37,539 nt of DNA from Winogradskyella sp. (GCF_013213975.1 NZ_JABSST010000027.1:1-37539); one strand, 5' to 3'; counted from the first letter of the stretch, positions 7,502 through 16,813 are shown. Notes: generated by a model not told the origin, from the letters alone. A program made the numbers and translations.

Positions 7502-7720
7502 ATGATGAGATACCTAGTTTACACTTTAGTTTTTGTATTTGCTTTAAGCTTTAGTTCTTGCGCAAGTCGTGTCGTTGTAAAACAACCTGCAACTGTTACT
7601 GTAGTCACAAAATTACCTAAACAATATAAAATTGTTAGAGTAAAAGGAAAGCGCTACTACTTTTTTAATGGTAAACATTATAGAAAAACCAGAAGCGGTT
7701 ATGTTGTGGTTAGAGTCTAA
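7502..7720 (+). CDS. Small lipoprotein, DUF6515-like
   Basis: 72 aa. N-terminal lipoprotein signal with lipobox SFSSC at about residues 16-20 (two Met codons at the start, either usable). The mature part is short and basic with Tyr-rich YYFFNGKHYR and GYVVVRV segments, which resemble the repeated Tyr/Gly motifs of DUF6515-type proteins; that assignment is by recollection. No catalytic residues are evident. The stop overlaps that of the convergent EnvC-like gene by 4 bases (CTAA). Confidence 0.75.
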   Translation: MMRYLVYTLVFVFALSFSSCASRVVVKQPATVTVVTKLPKQYKIVRVKGKRYYFFNGKHYRKTRSGYVVVRV

Positions 7721-8940
7721 TTCTTAATAAGCCAGTATTCTGGATTAAGTACCTGATTATTTTTATTGATTCTGAAGCCTAATAACGTTTCACCACGTAA
7801 GCGATTGGTGAATACTTGACCTATGGTTTGGCCAGTCTCAATTTTATCCCCTTTTTTCACATAAACTTTAGAAAGGTTCATATAAATAGTCAGGTAGTTA
7901 CCATGTCTAATTAGTATTGCAGGATTTCCATTCTTTACTATTAGAACTTCAGAAACTTCACCCTTAAATACCGCTTTTACCTCTGCATTGGTCTCAGTAG
8001 CAATTTGAATACTCTTGTAATTATTAGTCACCGACGCATCTGTTAATGACCGTCGTTTACCAAATTTACCTTTTATTACACCTCTTGTAACTGGCCAACC
8101 CAATTTACCCTTATTAGCTTCAAAACTAGAGGCTAATCTTTTGGCTTCTGGAGTTAATACAAACTTACCTGTTGAATTTGTTTTACCCGCCTTCTTGTTT
8201 GATGCTGCAATAGCTTCTCTAATTAATCGGTTTATCTCTTTATCAATACGATCTGCTTCTTGCCGCTTTTTCTTAATCTGAGCTGTAAATTTACTCATAT
8301 CAGCCTTTATAGAAGCCATTAATACTTCACGTTCCTTTAACTCCTTTTCAAGCTGTCGTTTTGCAATTCTATTTTCATCAATAAGTTTCTGCTTATCCTC
8401 TTTTTGTTTTGAAAGCGCAATATTTAGCTCTTGTAATTCCTTGGTTTTTGTTTTAATTACTTCACCTTGCTCCTTAAGGTAATTCGCATATTGCTTTATA
8501 TACTGCAATCTTTTGTATGCTTGTTTAAAGTTAGTTGAAGACAATAAAAACATGACCTTACTTTGTTCAGACTTGCTTTTATAAGCCTTTACAATCATGG
8601 CTGCATAATCGTCCTTTAATTCTTGTAACTGAATCCTTAGGCTTGTTATTTCTTTTTGATTTGCATTTATCTCACGTGTCAATAAATTGGCTTGCTCATT
8701 AGTTATTCTTATGAGATTCTTTCGTCTTTGGACCTTGTAGTTTAAGTCTTCAATCAAAGTAATTTCAGAACGCTCCTCTTTCTTTTTACCCGTTAAAAAA
8801 GCCTTGAATTTATCAATTTCACGCAGAATTTCTTGACGTTGTGCCTCGAGCTTTTTTTGCTTGTCACTTTGAGAAAAAGTGAACGTAGAGAAAAGGACAA
8901 ATCCTATGAGAAGAAAAGTTCTGAAATTATCTAGACGCAT
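7717..8940 (-). CDS. EnvC-like murein hydrolase activator (coiled coil plus degenerate LytM/M23)
   Basis: 407 aa. Signal peptide (residues 1-23, LLIGFVLFSTFTFS, cleavage before Gln), then about 230 residues of heptad-rich coiled coil (Lys/Glu/Gln-rich), then a LytM/M23 domain at about 275-407. The zinc-site residues are largely lost: RSLTDAS stands where HxGxD is expected, YMNL replaces YxHL, and LGFRI replaces LHFE; only the HGNY histidine remains. This pattern fits EnvC/NlpD-type proteins that activate amidases rather than cut peptidoglycan. Last gene of the run beginning with the flippase; its ATG overlaps the preceding stop (TAATG). The stop overlaps the small lipoprotein gene by 4 bases. 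Confidence 0.88.
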   Translation of the reverse strand: MRLDNFRTFLLIGFVLFSTFTFSQSDKQKKLEAQRQEILREIDKFKAFLTGKKKEERSEITLIEDLNYKVQRRKNLIRITNEQANLLTREINANQKEITSLRIQLQELKDDYAAMIVKAYKSKSEQSKVMFLLSSTNFKQAYKRLQYIKQYANYLKEQGEVIKTKTKELQELNIALSKQKEDKQKLIDENRIAKRQLEKELKEREVLMASIKADMSKFTAQIKKKRQEADRIDKEINRLIREAIAASNKKAGKTNSTGKFVLTPEAKRLASSFEANKGKLGWPVTRGVIKGKFGKRRSLTDASVTNNYKSIQIATETNAEVKAVFKGEVSEVLIVKNGNPAILIRHGNYLTIYMNLSKVYVKKGDKIETGQTIGQVFTNRLRGETLLGFRINKNNQVLNPEYWLIKN

Positions 8941-9731
8941 TATTTAATAACTATTTCTTTATATCCCTTTGGAATTTTAAATGGAAATCTTACCTCCTCA
9001 TTTAGCGTAATAGATTTAAATTCCAGTACAATGGAAACTTCATCACTATCCTCTACGGCAATTATTCTTATATCTTTTGGTAAAACCTGCCTATCTACTT
9101 CTTGATAGGCTTTATAATCTATTTGAAGTATACGCTTTTTTAATTGCTGAAACAATTGCAAACTGTCCATTTTAAAGTGCGCTGGATTAATGAGGTAAAA
9201 TAGTTCTAGCAAGGCATTTTGATTTTTTGGTTGTAAGGCATAAGAATTGCCATTCACCGAAACTGAGTACGATTGCTCTTTTAAATCATAAATTGCCTGT
9301 CCTAGTAGCACATTCTGAACTTTATTAAAGTCTAATTCTACTCCTGCAAAATCACTTAATAATTTATAATCACCATCAAAATACTCATTGTCTTGCTTGT
9401 TATAGAAGCGCACTTTTTCTGGTGTTATCATCATGCGTGCAAGACCCAGAGGCGCACTAAGCCAAATAACTTTATCTTTTTCTACCCTCAGATTAAAAGT
9501 TGCACCTTGTTCTTTGTCGCCTTGAGCTAAATCTATTCTAACCCTAGCTTGCATAGTGTTAAAATCAGCGTCGTTTTTTTGATGTTGCTTTATAACTTGC
9601 TTTGCAGAAAGTCTTTCGCTAGCCTCACCAGACGCGATAACATTTTTAGCAGATTTACAATTGGTCGTAACACCAACTAAAACAAAAAGCAAAGTGAATT
9701 TTATAATCCTATTTATAAAAGTATGATTCAT
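8940..9731 (-). CDS. DUF4292 lipoprotein
   Basis: 263 aa. Lipoprotein signal with Cys25 (VTTNC). The mature part matches the DUF4292 family of Bacteroidetes: FNTMQARVRIDL, then VIWLSAPLGLARMMITPEKV and a YFDGDYKLL segment, followed by a beta-rich C-terminus. The strand pattern recalls LolA/LolB-type half-barrels that handle lipoproteins; I infer this from pattern only. Coupled at both ends: it starts immediately after the TPR gene stop, and its own stop shares a base with the EnvC-like start. The placement between a TPR protein and an EnvC-like protein suggests an envelope-assembly role. Confidence 0.85.
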   Translation of the reverse strand: MNHTFINRIIKFTLLFVLVGVTTNCKSAKNVIASGEASERLSAKQVIKQHQKNDADFNTMQARVRIDLAQGDKEQGATFNLRVEKDKVIWLSAPLGLARMMITPEKVRFYNKQDNEYFDGDYKLLSDFAGVELDFNKVQNVLLGQAIYDLKEQSYSVSVNGNSYALQPKNQNALLELFYLINPAHFKMDSLQLFQQLKKRILQIDYKAYQEVDRQVLPKDIRIIAVEDSDEVSIVLEFKSITLNEEVRFPFKIPKGYKEIVIK

Positions 9732-11093
9732 TTATTGCTGGTTTTTAAGGACTTGTGCCTTTTTAGCAAACGTTTCAGATTTACTATTGTTATTTAAAGC
9801 TTTATAGGCAACACTCAATTGCGTGTAAAAGTCTGATTCCATTATTGGATTATCAATTAAGAAATCTAAACCTATCTCTAAACTGTCAATTGCCTTTTTA
9901 TGTGCACCTTGTTGATTATTTGCAACTCCGTTTACTAAATATAAAATAGGTTGTGCTGGATACAATTCAAGGGCTTCTTCACTCTCTGTAACAACATCTT
10001 CAAACGCTTGTAAATCTAGCTGAATCAGTAAGATATCCTTTATTAGTTTAAAATCATTTGGGTTCTGTTTTAAGGCTTCTTTAAAATTTGCTAAGGCCTT
10101 TGCCTTATCACCAGACTTTAAATAGTACTGCCCTAAATTATTATATGTTGCTGCGTCTTTATTATTATCTACTAATGCTGTGATTTCAACTAAATCCGAT
10201 TCATATTCAGGATTTTTTGACACAAAACTCACAAAATCCTTTAATACTTTAGCTTTAGCCTCTGCATTAATCTCAGGACTTGTTAGAGAAATTTTTACTG
10301 AGTTAATGGCATCGTCTATTTTTTCGTCTTCAAGATAAAACTTATATAAAGCCAGATGTACAAACTTTGAGTCTGGTTTTATTTTTAAAAGGTTCTGAGC
10401 TGCTTTATACGCTTTTTTTCTATTACCAGTTTGACTGTATCTGTAAATGAGTTTTAAATGATTTTCTTCGTTATTTGGGTTATTAGCAATGCGTTGTTCT
10501 AAATTATCGATACGATCGTCTGCGTTACCCGTAATTCTGTAAATATCGTTACGCATAGCATCCCTACTTTCGCTTACACCTAATTCTTGATCCAACTCAT
10601 CTAACAGTTCTAAAGCCTGCTTATAGCGCTTTTCTCTTGCGTATAAAGCGGCAAGATCCTCTTTGTAGTCAGGATGATACTTAACGAGTTGTTTAATGGT
10701 TTTAATAGCGTTATCAATATCATCTTGTTGAAAGTATACATCGTACAATTCATCAAGGAACCACTCATTATCCGGTTGCATGCTAATGGCCTTCTTAAGA
10801 TTGTCTTCAGCAGCACCAAAGTTTTTAAGTTTATTGTAGTTCTTTCCTAATTCAAAATAAATTACTGGCCTTTTACTGTCCAGGTTTAAACACTTATATA
10901 GTGATTCGACAGCTCTGTCATAATTCTCAATCCCCTTTTGCTTAAGTGCCTCGAAAAAATATTCTTGAAATTCATCTTTTACATTGCCCAAATCGTCATC
11001 AGGTCGTTTATTAAAATCAACCTGAGCATGAGAAGTTTGAGAAATTAATAAATTCCCAACTATAATTAGTAGTATGTAGAAATGTTGTTTCAT
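9732..11093 (-). CDS. Periplasmic tetratricopeptide-repeat protein
   Basis: 453 aa. Signal peptide (about 1-23, LLIIVGNLLISQTSHA, cleavage before QVDF). The rest is tandem TPR helices; recognisable units include YFELGKNYNKLKNFGAAEDN, the AISMQPDNEWFLDELYDVYF region, and YNNLGQYYLKSGDKAKALAN with the tail EALKQNPNDF. No enzyme domain. TPR proteins scaffold complexes, here probably at the periplasmic face for the neighbouring DUF4292 and EnvC-like proteins. It directly abuts DUF4292 and follows the thioredoxin-fold lipoprotein by 4 bases, so it is part of one transcription unit. Confidence 0.88.
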   Translation of the reverse strand: MKQHFYILLIIVGNLLISQTSHAQVDFNKRPDDDLGNVKDEFQEYFFEALKQKGIENYDRAVESLYKCLNLDSKRPVIYFELGKNYNKLKNFGAAEDNLKKAISMQPDNEWFLDELYDVYFQQDDIDNAIKTIKQLVKYHPDYKEDLAALYAREKRYKQALELLDELDQELGVSESRDAMRNDIYRITGNADDRIDNLEQRIANNPNNEENHLKLIYRYSQTGNRKKAYKAAQNLLKIKPDSKFVHLALYKFYLEDEKIDDAINSVKISLTSPEINAEAKAKVLKDFVSFVSKNPEYESDLVEITALVDNNKDAATYNNLGQYYLKSGDKAKALANFKEALKQNPNDFKLIKDILLIQLDLQAFEDVVTESEEALELYPAQPILYLVNGVANNQQGAHKKAIDSLEIGLDFLIDNPIMESDFYTQLSVAYKALNNNSKSETFAKKAQVLKNQQ

Positions 11094-11097
11094 TAAT

Positions 11098-12144
11098 CTA
11101 TTTTGAAAGATAGTCCTCTACATCTTCAAATGAATTAAATATTTTTTCAATTTTTGTGCCATTATCGATAATTACATAGGTAGGATATGCTTTAATATCT
11201 AATTCATTTCTAATTGACTTAAGAGAATCTCCCTCTCTATAATTTTTCCAGTCGTATTTATTCTGAATAATGTAGTTTTTAAACAATTCATAATCTTTAT
11301 CATTCGAAATACCAATTAACTCAAAATTATTAGATGTTAACCAATCTTTTTTAGTCGCAATGTGTTTATGATCTTTTACACAAGGTGCGCAATTTACAAA
11401 CCAAAAATCTATAATATACTTTTTGTCTTTATCGAGAACTATTGTTGATATATCATTTCTTAAGTCGTAGAATTTATAGTTAGAAAACTCTAAGTTCTTG
11501 ACTTGTATAGTCTTTTGGAGCTGAGCGTGAGGTCTAAAAAAAGAATGATTTTTTAATAACTCCTTTTGATTTATTAATAGTTCATTTAATCTTTCAAGAT
11601 TTTTTAATTTATTCTGATTTCTGAGAATATAATTATCTGCTAAAGCTAGTGATAATGGACTTTCTATATTTTCCTTTATCTTTTTAAAGAGATAATTATC
11701 AATTATAGAATCTTCAACTTTCTTATTAAATAAACCACTTAATTTTTTTGACACACTCTTCGATTTATAATATAAATCAGAACCAATTATTGTATCTACA
11801 ATTAGCTTATTATCTATCTTTCCTTTTATTGTTATATTATTACCATTAAGCCATATTTGATTATGCCTTACAGGACTTGAAACCATTTTACCCTCTTTGT
11901 AAAAAAGAATGTTATATAAATCATTAATACTATCGTTTAAATCTAGTCTTATTGTATCTCTAAACGGAATTTTATGGAACTCACGTTGTTGACCAATATC
12001 AAGAATTAAAACACTATCTATATCATCCTTCGATTCAAGAATCAAGTTTATGTTAGCATTTAATCCTTTATTATAAAGTTTATTTTCAGATTTACAGCTT
12101 AACACAATTAATGCTAAAACAATTACGAAAACTGTCTTCCCCAT
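11098..12144 (-). CDS. TlpA-like thioredoxin-fold lipoprotein
   Basis: 348 aa from the ATG at 12144. The frame extends to a TTG at 12162, but the ATG places a clean lipoprotein signal at the start (GKTVFVIVLALIVLSC, lipid Cys17). The C-terminal ~110 residues are a TlpA/ResA-type thioredoxin fold: DFWFVNCAPC with CxxC at 252 and 255 and the cis-Pro loop AYPTYVII. The N-terminal ~220 residues are divergent and look like the DUF4369-type domains that precede TlpA modules, but similarity is weak. Likely a periplasmic thiol-disulfide enzyme. It seems more A/T-rich in codon choice (many Ile, Asn, Lys) than its operon partners, and its place between two envelope genes may reflect a later insertion. 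Confidence 0.8.
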   Translation of the reverse strand: MGKTVFVIVLALIVLSCKSENKLYNKGLNANINLILESKDDIDSVLILDIGQQREFHKIPFRDTIRLDLNDSINDLYNILFYKEGKMVSSPVRHNQIWLNGNNITIKGKIDNKLIVDTIIGSDLYYKSKSVSKKLSGLFNKKVEDSIIDNYLFKKIKENIESPLSLALADNYILRNQNKLKNLERLNELLINQKELLKNHSFFRPHAQLQKTIQVKNLEFSNYKFYDLRNDISTIVLDKDKKYIIDFWFVNCAPCVKDHKHIATKKDWLTSNNFELIGISNDKDYELFKNYIIQNKYDWKNYREGDSLKSIRNELDIKAYPTYVIIDNGTKIEKIFNSFEDVEDYLSK

Positions 12145-12186
12145 GAATTTAAAATTGGTCAAACTTCAATATCTTTTATGAGATAA

Positions 12187-13206
12187 CTACTCCAAAACAG
12201 AATAATCGCCTATACTAATCTTGGTAAAGCCACCATCATACTTAACATGGTTACCAATCATAGCCTCCTCTAAATTAGCGTTTTTAATAGTTGTTTGATT
12301 CTGGATTAAGCTATTTTTAACGCTTGAGTCTTCTATAAGGCAATCTTTTCCTATAGAAACGTTTGGTCCAACCGATGTATTACGTAACACTGTACCATCA
12401 CCAATAAAACAAGGCTCTATTATATTTGCGTTTTCCAAAACCACAGAATCATGCACCAATTGCTCTTCATTATCAGCCGCTAAGAATCCTAACATTTTAG
12501 CATTAGTCTCCAAAGTGACATTCTTGTTTCCACAATCCATCCACTCATCAACAGAACCTGTTTTAAATACTTTACCATCTGCCATCATACGTTTAATACC
12601 ATCATTTATTTGGTATTCACCACCATTCATAACGTTTTCATCTAACACCTCTTGAAGCTTATCCTTTAAAACGGCTACCTCTTTAAAGTAATAAATACCA
12701 ATTACAGCTTGGTCACTCACAAACTCAGAAGGCTTTTCTACCAACTCTACGATGCTATCTTTTTCATCTAGTTTAACTACACCATAAGCTTCAGGATTTT
12801 CTACGCGCTTCGTCCAAATAACACTATCTGCTGTTGGATCTAAATCAAACTCAGCTCTTATTAAAGTGTCTGCATAAGCAATAACCGCTGGACCTGATAA
12901 AGAAGGTTTTGCACTCATAATTGCATGTCCCGTTCCTAAAGGTTGGTCTTGTCTGTAGATAGATGCTTTTGCACCTAATTCTTTTGCTAAACTGCTTAGG
13001 CTTTCTACAACATCATCACCAAACCAAGCTGGATCACCAAGAACAAAGGCAACCTCTTCTATAGGTTGCTTTAAAACCTTGGCTATATCTTTTACCAAAC
13101 GATGCACAATAGGTTGTCCTGCAACTGGAATTAAGGGTTTTGGTACTGTTAAACTATGAGGTCTTAGGCGAGATCCACGTCCTGCCATTGGTACTATTAT
13201 TTTCAT
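12187..13206 (-). CDS. Sugar-phosphate nucleotidyltransferase with hexapeptide-repeat C-terminus
   Basis: 339 aa. The N-terminal nucleotidyltransferase domain has the signature GRGSRLRPHS and PKPLIPVAG near residues 9-30, an AYADTLI acid site and a VEKPSE motif; it would couple a sugar 1-phosphate to an NTP, releasing pyrophosphate. After about residue 250 the sequence becomes left-handed beta-helix-like (IEPCFIGDGTVLRNTSVGP, ISIGDYSVLE). Closest by eye to RmlA/GlmU-like proteins, but the sugar and nucleotide are not determinable. It lies between dut and the thioredoxin-fold lipoprotein in the same unit, so it plausibly feeds envelope glycan synthesis together with the flippase. Confidence 0.85.
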   Translation of the reverse strand: MKIIVPMAGRGSRLRPHSLTVPKPLIPVAGQPIVHRLVKDIAKVLKQPIEEVAFVLGDPAWFGDDVVESLSSLAKELGAKASIYRQDQPLGTGHAIMSAKPSLSGPAVIAYADTLIRAEFDLDPTADSVIWTKRVENPEAYGVVKLDEKDSIVELVEKPSEFVSDQAVIGIYYFKEVAVLKDKLQEVLDENVMNGGEYQINDGIKRMMADGKVFKTGSVDEWMDCGNKNVTLETNAKMLGFLAADNEEQLVHDSVVLENANIIEPCFIGDGTVLRNTSVGPNVSIGKDCLIEDSSVKNSLIQNQTTIKNANLEEAMIGNHVKYDGGFTKISIGDYSVLE

Positions 13207-13230
13207 TTTATAAGTCTATGTTTGATTTGA

Positions 13231-13665
13231 TTATTTTGTTCCTGTGCTACCAAAACCTCCTTCGCCTCTCTCAGTTTCAGATAGCGTTTCTACTTCATCC
13301 CATTCTGCACGTTCATGCTTAGCAATAACAAGTTGCGCAATACGTTCGCCATTATTTATGGTGAACTCTTCATTAGATAAGTTTACGAGAATAACTCCTA
13401 TTTCGCCTCTATAATCGGCATCTATAGTGCCTGGTGCATTAAGTACTGTTATTCCTTTTTTTGCTGCTAATCCACTACGCGGTCTAACCTGAGCTTCTAT
13501 TCCTATCGGTAACTCAATAAATAAACCAGTGCCAACAATGGTACGTTCTAATGGTTTTAATATCCTTGCTTCAGTAATATTTGCACGTAAATCCATACCT
13601 GCTGCAGCTATGGTTTCATAATGTGGTAAATCGTGTCTTGATTTGTTAATTATTTTAATTTTCAT
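13231..13665 (-). CDS. dut: dUTP diphosphatase
   Basis: 144 aa, full length trimeric dUTPase. Hydrolyses dUTP to dUMP and pyrophosphate, keeping uracil out of DNA and supplying dTMP synthesis. All five motifs are visible: AAGMDLRA (1), RPRSGLA (2), [10 protein letters not shown] (3), RIAQLV (4) and the C-terminal [10 protein letters not shown] arm (5) that closes over the active site. The ATG overlaps the flippase stop by 4 bases (ATGA), giving translational coupling. A nucleotide-pool enzyme inside an envelope-gene run is odd functionally but, to my recollection, common in Flavobacteriaceae. Confidence 0.97.
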   Translation of the reverse strand: MKIKIINKSRHDLPHYETIAAAGMDLRANITEARILKPLERTIVGTGLFIELPIGIEAQVRPRSGLAAKKGITVLNAPGTIDADYRGEIGVILVNLSNEEFTINNGERIAQLVIAKHERAEWDEVETLSETERGEGGFGSTGTK

Positions 13666-15092
13666 CCCCTATTTAATAATGCTTTTAATTCCGTCTTTTC
13701 TAATAAAATGACTAATACAACAAACACTGTCATTAACAATGTGCTAAGGTAATAGTTGGCTCTTAGATGTTCAAACGAAATATAGGATAACACAACGGCT
13801 ATAAGTATATAAAAGCCAATTCTAGAAACTTGATAAGGAACTCTATAATATTTCTGTCCTAACAGGTAGGATACGCTCATCATTACAAAATAAGCTACAA
13901 GAGTTGTCCAAGCGGCCGCTATAAAACCATGTTCTGGCAATAACCAAATGTTCAAACCTATAGTTATGAGCGCTCCAATAATTGAAATGTACATTCCAAA
14001 TCTCGTTTTATCTGTGAGTTTATACCAAATGGCTAAATTGAAATAAATCCCTAAAAAAAGATTGGCTAAAAGAACCACAGGAACAATTTCTAATGCTTTC
14101 CAGTAACTAGGATCTCTAACAATTAGTGCTTTAAAAGCATCTATAAATCCAATGATAAACAATAATATAATCAACCCAAAGATTACAAAATACTTCATAA
14201 TGAGTGCATATGTAGTTTTAGCATTTTTTTCTTTGGCATAATTAAAAAAGAAAGGTTCTGCTCCTAATCTAAAAGCTTGAATAAAAATGGTCATGAAAAC
14301 AGCTAGTTTATAACACCCCGCATAAGCACCATTGATATCTTTACCTAATACCTCAGGGATTAACCATTTATCAAAATTTTCATTTATAACATAGGCCATT
14401 CCAGCCACCATAATCGGCCAAGCATATGAAAACATTTCCTTGAAAACTTCCTTATCGAAAATCCATCTAATTCTAAAGAAATATGGAGATAATAATAATA
14501 AGGTCACCGCACTGGCACAAAGATTTGCAATAAAAATATACTGTACCAGATCCGAATTGTCGTATTTAAAAATCTCTATACTAAACTTAGGAATTGCCCA
14601 CAGAAAAAAGAAATTGAGTATAACATAAACAAAAATGTTAATCAATTTAATGGCTGTAAATTTTAGTGGTTTCCCGGTGGCACGCAAATATGCAAATGGT
14701 GCAACAACGATAGTGTCTAAAGCCAAAACTCCAACTAAATAATTGAAATAGTCCGTTCTCAGACTAAATGCTTCTGCAATTGATTGCCTGAAAAATATAA
14801 CTAGAAAGAAAACTAATGTCGTTGAAACTAATAAACTGATTAGTGTCGTCGAATACACTTTTTCTTTTTCTTTATGCTTACTAAAAAACCTGAAGAAGGC
14901 TGTTTCCATTCCGTAAGTTAATAGCACATTAAAAAAGGCCGCATAAATATAGAAATACGTGTTATCAGAATAACTGGCTGTATCTAAAGTTTCTGTATGC
15001 AATGGCACCAAAATAAAATTCATTAATCTTGGTAATACCGTTGCTAAACCGTAGATAATAGTGTCTTTAAAAAAGGATTTAAGAACGCTCAA
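13662..15092 (-). CDS. Polysaccharide flippase (Wzx/MATE-like membrane protein)
   Basis: 476 aa, with about 12-14 hydrophobic helices through its length. The N-terminal stretch [20 protein letters not shown] is typical of the polysaccharide biosynthesis (Wzx-like, MVF/MOP superfamily) proteins that move lipid-linked glycans across the inner membrane. The start is TTG at 15092: the upstream in-frame stop is only four codons away and the next Met (residue 24) would remove the first helix. It is the first gene of a seven-gene same-strand unit ending with the EnvC-like gene. Substrate unknown; it could serve lipid-linked sugar export or a cell-wall precursor. Confidence 0.88.
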   Translation of the reverse strand: MSVLKSFFKDTIIYGLATVLPRLMNFILVPLHTETLDTASYSDNTYFYIYAAFFNVLLTYGMETAFFRFFSKHKEKEKVYSTTLISLLVSTTLVFFLVIFFRQSIAEAFSLRTDYFNYLVGVLALDTIVVAPFAYLRATGKPLKFTAIKLINIFVYVILNFFFLWAIPKFSIEIFKYDNSDLVQYIFIANLCASAVTLLLLSPYFFRIRWIFDKEVFKEMFSYAWPIMVAGMAYVINENFDKWLIPEVLGKDINGAYAGCYKLAVFMTIFIQAFRLGAEPFFFNYAKEKNAKTTYALIMKYFVIFGLIILLFIIGFIDAFKALIVRDPSYWKALEIVPVVLLANLFLGIYFNLAIWYKLTDKTRFGMYISIIGALITIGLNIWLLPEHGFIAAAWTTLVAYFVMMSVSYLLGQKYYRVPYQVSRIGFYILIAVVLSYISFEHLRANYYLSTLLMTVFVVLVILLEKTELKALLNRG

Positions 15093-15114
15093 ATTGTGAT
15101 CTTACTAATACTCT

Positions 15115-15122
15115 CAAAAATA
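15115..15122 (-). promoter_or_regulatory. Candidate -7 element for the flippase-to-EnvC unit
   Basis: TATTTTTG on the minus strand, 22 bases before the TTG start. TTTG is present upstream (15138-15141) but at 15 rather than 19 bases, so the -33 assignment is weak. Confidence 0.45.
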
Positions 15123-15160
15123 TTAAATATTAACAGTCAAAACAGTTAATTCTACAAAAA

Positions 15161-15183
15161 AAGCCTTGTGTTTAACAAGGCTT
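15161..15183 (-). terminator. Rho-independent terminator after the 15206-15739 lipoprotein gene
   Basis: Perfect 9-bp stem AAGCCTTGT/ACAAGGCTT with a 5-base loop, followed on the minus strand by seven T. It lies 22 bases after the stop at 15206. Confidence 0.9.
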
Positions 15184-15205
15184 AATTAATTGTGTTTTTC
15201 TACTT

Positions 15206-15739
15206 TTAGTTGTTTTCATTTTCTTCGTCTAAAGAAGCCATACCATTAGCACTTGATTGCTCGTAAATTGAAGGTGGCCCATTCTCGTAATAGATTCCTG
15301 CCACTTCATTAATGGTTGTAATTTTACAGTACTTTAATTGGCCATTTTCTGTATAACTAATGACACATTCATCATCTTTTAATTTAAATGGATAATCCAC
15401 CGGTCTATCTGCTTTCTTAAAGGTATATAAACGCGACGGGTGTTTTAATACTGAAGTGTACTTTCCTTGGTCTTTAATAAGATTACCTCTTAAATTTCGG
15501 AAGAAAACCTCGTTAAAAGTTACACCTTCATCAGTATCGGAAATAGGTAGAAAAATATTAATACCTCTTCCACCGACTTTAATTCCTGCGTACCATTCTT
15601 GGAATGTCACAGGCTTAACTGTAAATGGTGTTTGTTGTTCGAAATTAGGTGTTGTTAATTTGGGACTAGCACATTGAAATGCAAATGATATCGCCATAGC
15701 AAAAACGATAATGTAAGATACTTTTTTAAGATTCTTCAT
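15206..15739 (-). CDS. Hypothetical lipoprotein
   Basis: 177 aa, not a family I recognise. The N-terminus is a lipoprotein signal (YIIVFAMAISFAFQC, lipid Cys about residue 23). The mature part is soluble and mixed: an EWYAGIKVGGRGINIFLPIS block, EVFFRNLRGNL, a charged middle, CVISYTENGQLKYCKI with two Cys that could form a disulfide, and an acidic, disordered tail (DEENENN). No membrane helix after the signal and no catalytic motif. It stands alone between the atpG terminator and its own terminator. The T9SS/atp neighbourhood upstream gives no direct hint of its role. Confidence 0.75.
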   Translation of the reverse strand: MKNLKKVSYIIVFAMAISFAFQCASPKLTTPNFEQQTPFTVKPVTFQEWYAGIKVGGRGINIFLPISDTDEGVTFNEVFFRNLRGNLIKDQGKYTSVLKHPSRLYTFKKADRPVDYPFKLKDDECVISYTENGQLKYCKITTINEVAGIYYENGPPSIYEQSSANGMASLDEENENN

Positions 15740-15851
15740 TACTATGTAGGTTAAGATTTAGAAATCCAAGATATAAAATTATCTAGTTTTGCTGATTATT
15801 TTCACAATTAATCGATGAAGCGTAAAAAAATGTAAGTTTTTTAAAATAAAA

Positions 15852-15876
15852 AATCCCAACGTAATACGTCGGGATT
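15852..15876 (-). terminator. Terminator of the atp operon
   Basis: AATCCCAACG and CGTCGGGATT form a 10-bp stem with one mismatch and a TAATA loop; on the minus strand it runs into TTTTTTATTTT. It lies 41 bases after the atpG stop. Confidence 0.85.
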
Positions 15877-15917
15877 ATAAATTGTTTTATGCTAAACTAA
15901 ATTAGCCTTACTAAATT

Positions 15918-16775
15918 TTAATTGTTAAGCGCTTCTGCTCCACCAACAATCTCTAAGATCTCATTAGTAATTGCAGCTTGTCTTGCTTTATTATAGGTTA
16001 ACTTCAATTGATCTCTCAATTCTGTTGCATTATCTGTTGCTTTGTGCATTGCTGTCATACGCGCACCGTGTTCTGAAGCAAACGAATCTCTTAACGCCTT
16101 AAACAATTGAGTTTTTAATGACTTAGGAATCAACGTTTCAACGATTTCTTGTTTTGAAGGTTCAAAAATATAGTCTAAGTTAACGTTAGCATCACTCTCA
16201 ACAGGTACTATCGGTAAAAATTGTTCTGACATAACAATTTGAGTTGCTGCATTTTTAAAGCTGTTATACACTAACTCTACTTTATCAAAATCACCTTCAA
16301 CAAACTTATCCATGATCATTTGTGCAATTTCTGCCACGTTATCAAAGGTTAAGTCATCAAATACCTCGCTTTTATTAGCAATAACATTTCCTCCCTTTCC
16401 GAATGCATCATTTACTTTCTTACCAATAGCCAATATCGATACTTCTTTGTCAGAATATTCAGATAACAATACATTAACTTGTTTGATAATATTAGAATTA
16501 AATGCACCTGCCAAACCTCTATTAGATGAAATAGCAACAAGAAGCACTTTATTTACCTCTCTTTGCTCAGCAAATTTACTTCCGCTGTCTGCATCTAAAG
16601 TTGCACTTAAACTCTGTAAAAGCTCAGTTAACTTATTAGAGTATGGACGCATTGCTGTAATAGCATCTTGAGCTTTCTTTAATTTTGCAGCAGACACCAT
16701 TTTCATAGCACTTGTAATCTGCATCGTAGAGGATACTGAAGATATTCTATTACGTATTTCCTTTAAGTTCGCCAT
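15918..16775 (-). CDS. atpG: ATP synthase F1 subunit gamma
   Basis: 285 aa, full length. Central rotor shaft of F1, linking rotation of the c ring to the catalytic beta subunits. N-terminal helix LKEIRNRISSVSSTMQITSA (plus MKMVSAAKLKKA) and the C-terminal helix ATELRDQLKLTYNKARQAAI are the two halves of the coiled coil inside the alpha-beta hexamer; the SNRGLAGAFN motif is also typical. Last gene of the atp run, 54 bases after atpA, with a hairpin in that gap, and followed by a terminator. Confidence 0.97.
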   Translation of the reverse strand: MANLKEIRNRISSVSSTMQITSAMKMVSAAKLKKAQDAITAMRPYSNKLTELLQSLSATLDADSGSKFAEQREVNKVLLVAISSNRGLAGAFNSNIIKQVNVLLSEYSDKEVSILAIGKKVNDAFGKGGNVIANKSEVFDDLTFDNVAEIAQMIMDKFVEGDFDKVELVYNSFKNAATQIVMSEQFLPIVPVESDANVNLDYIFEPSKQEIVETLIPKSLKTQLFKALRDSFASEHGARMTAMHKATDNATELRDQLKLTYNKARQAAITNEILEIVGGAEALNN

Positions 16776-16791
16776 CCTTTATGTTATAAAG

Positions 16792-16813
16792 ACTCTATGA
16801 AAATTCACAGAGT
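16792..16813 (-). other. Intercistronic hairpin between atpA and atpG
   Basis: The two arms (16792-16801 and 16804-16813) are complementary over 10 bases with a single position that mispairs (A-C) on the plus strand but forms a G-U pair in the minus-strand mRNA. The structure therefore fits RNA on the operon strand. No T-run follows, so processing or stability control is more likely than termination. Confidence 0.55.
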
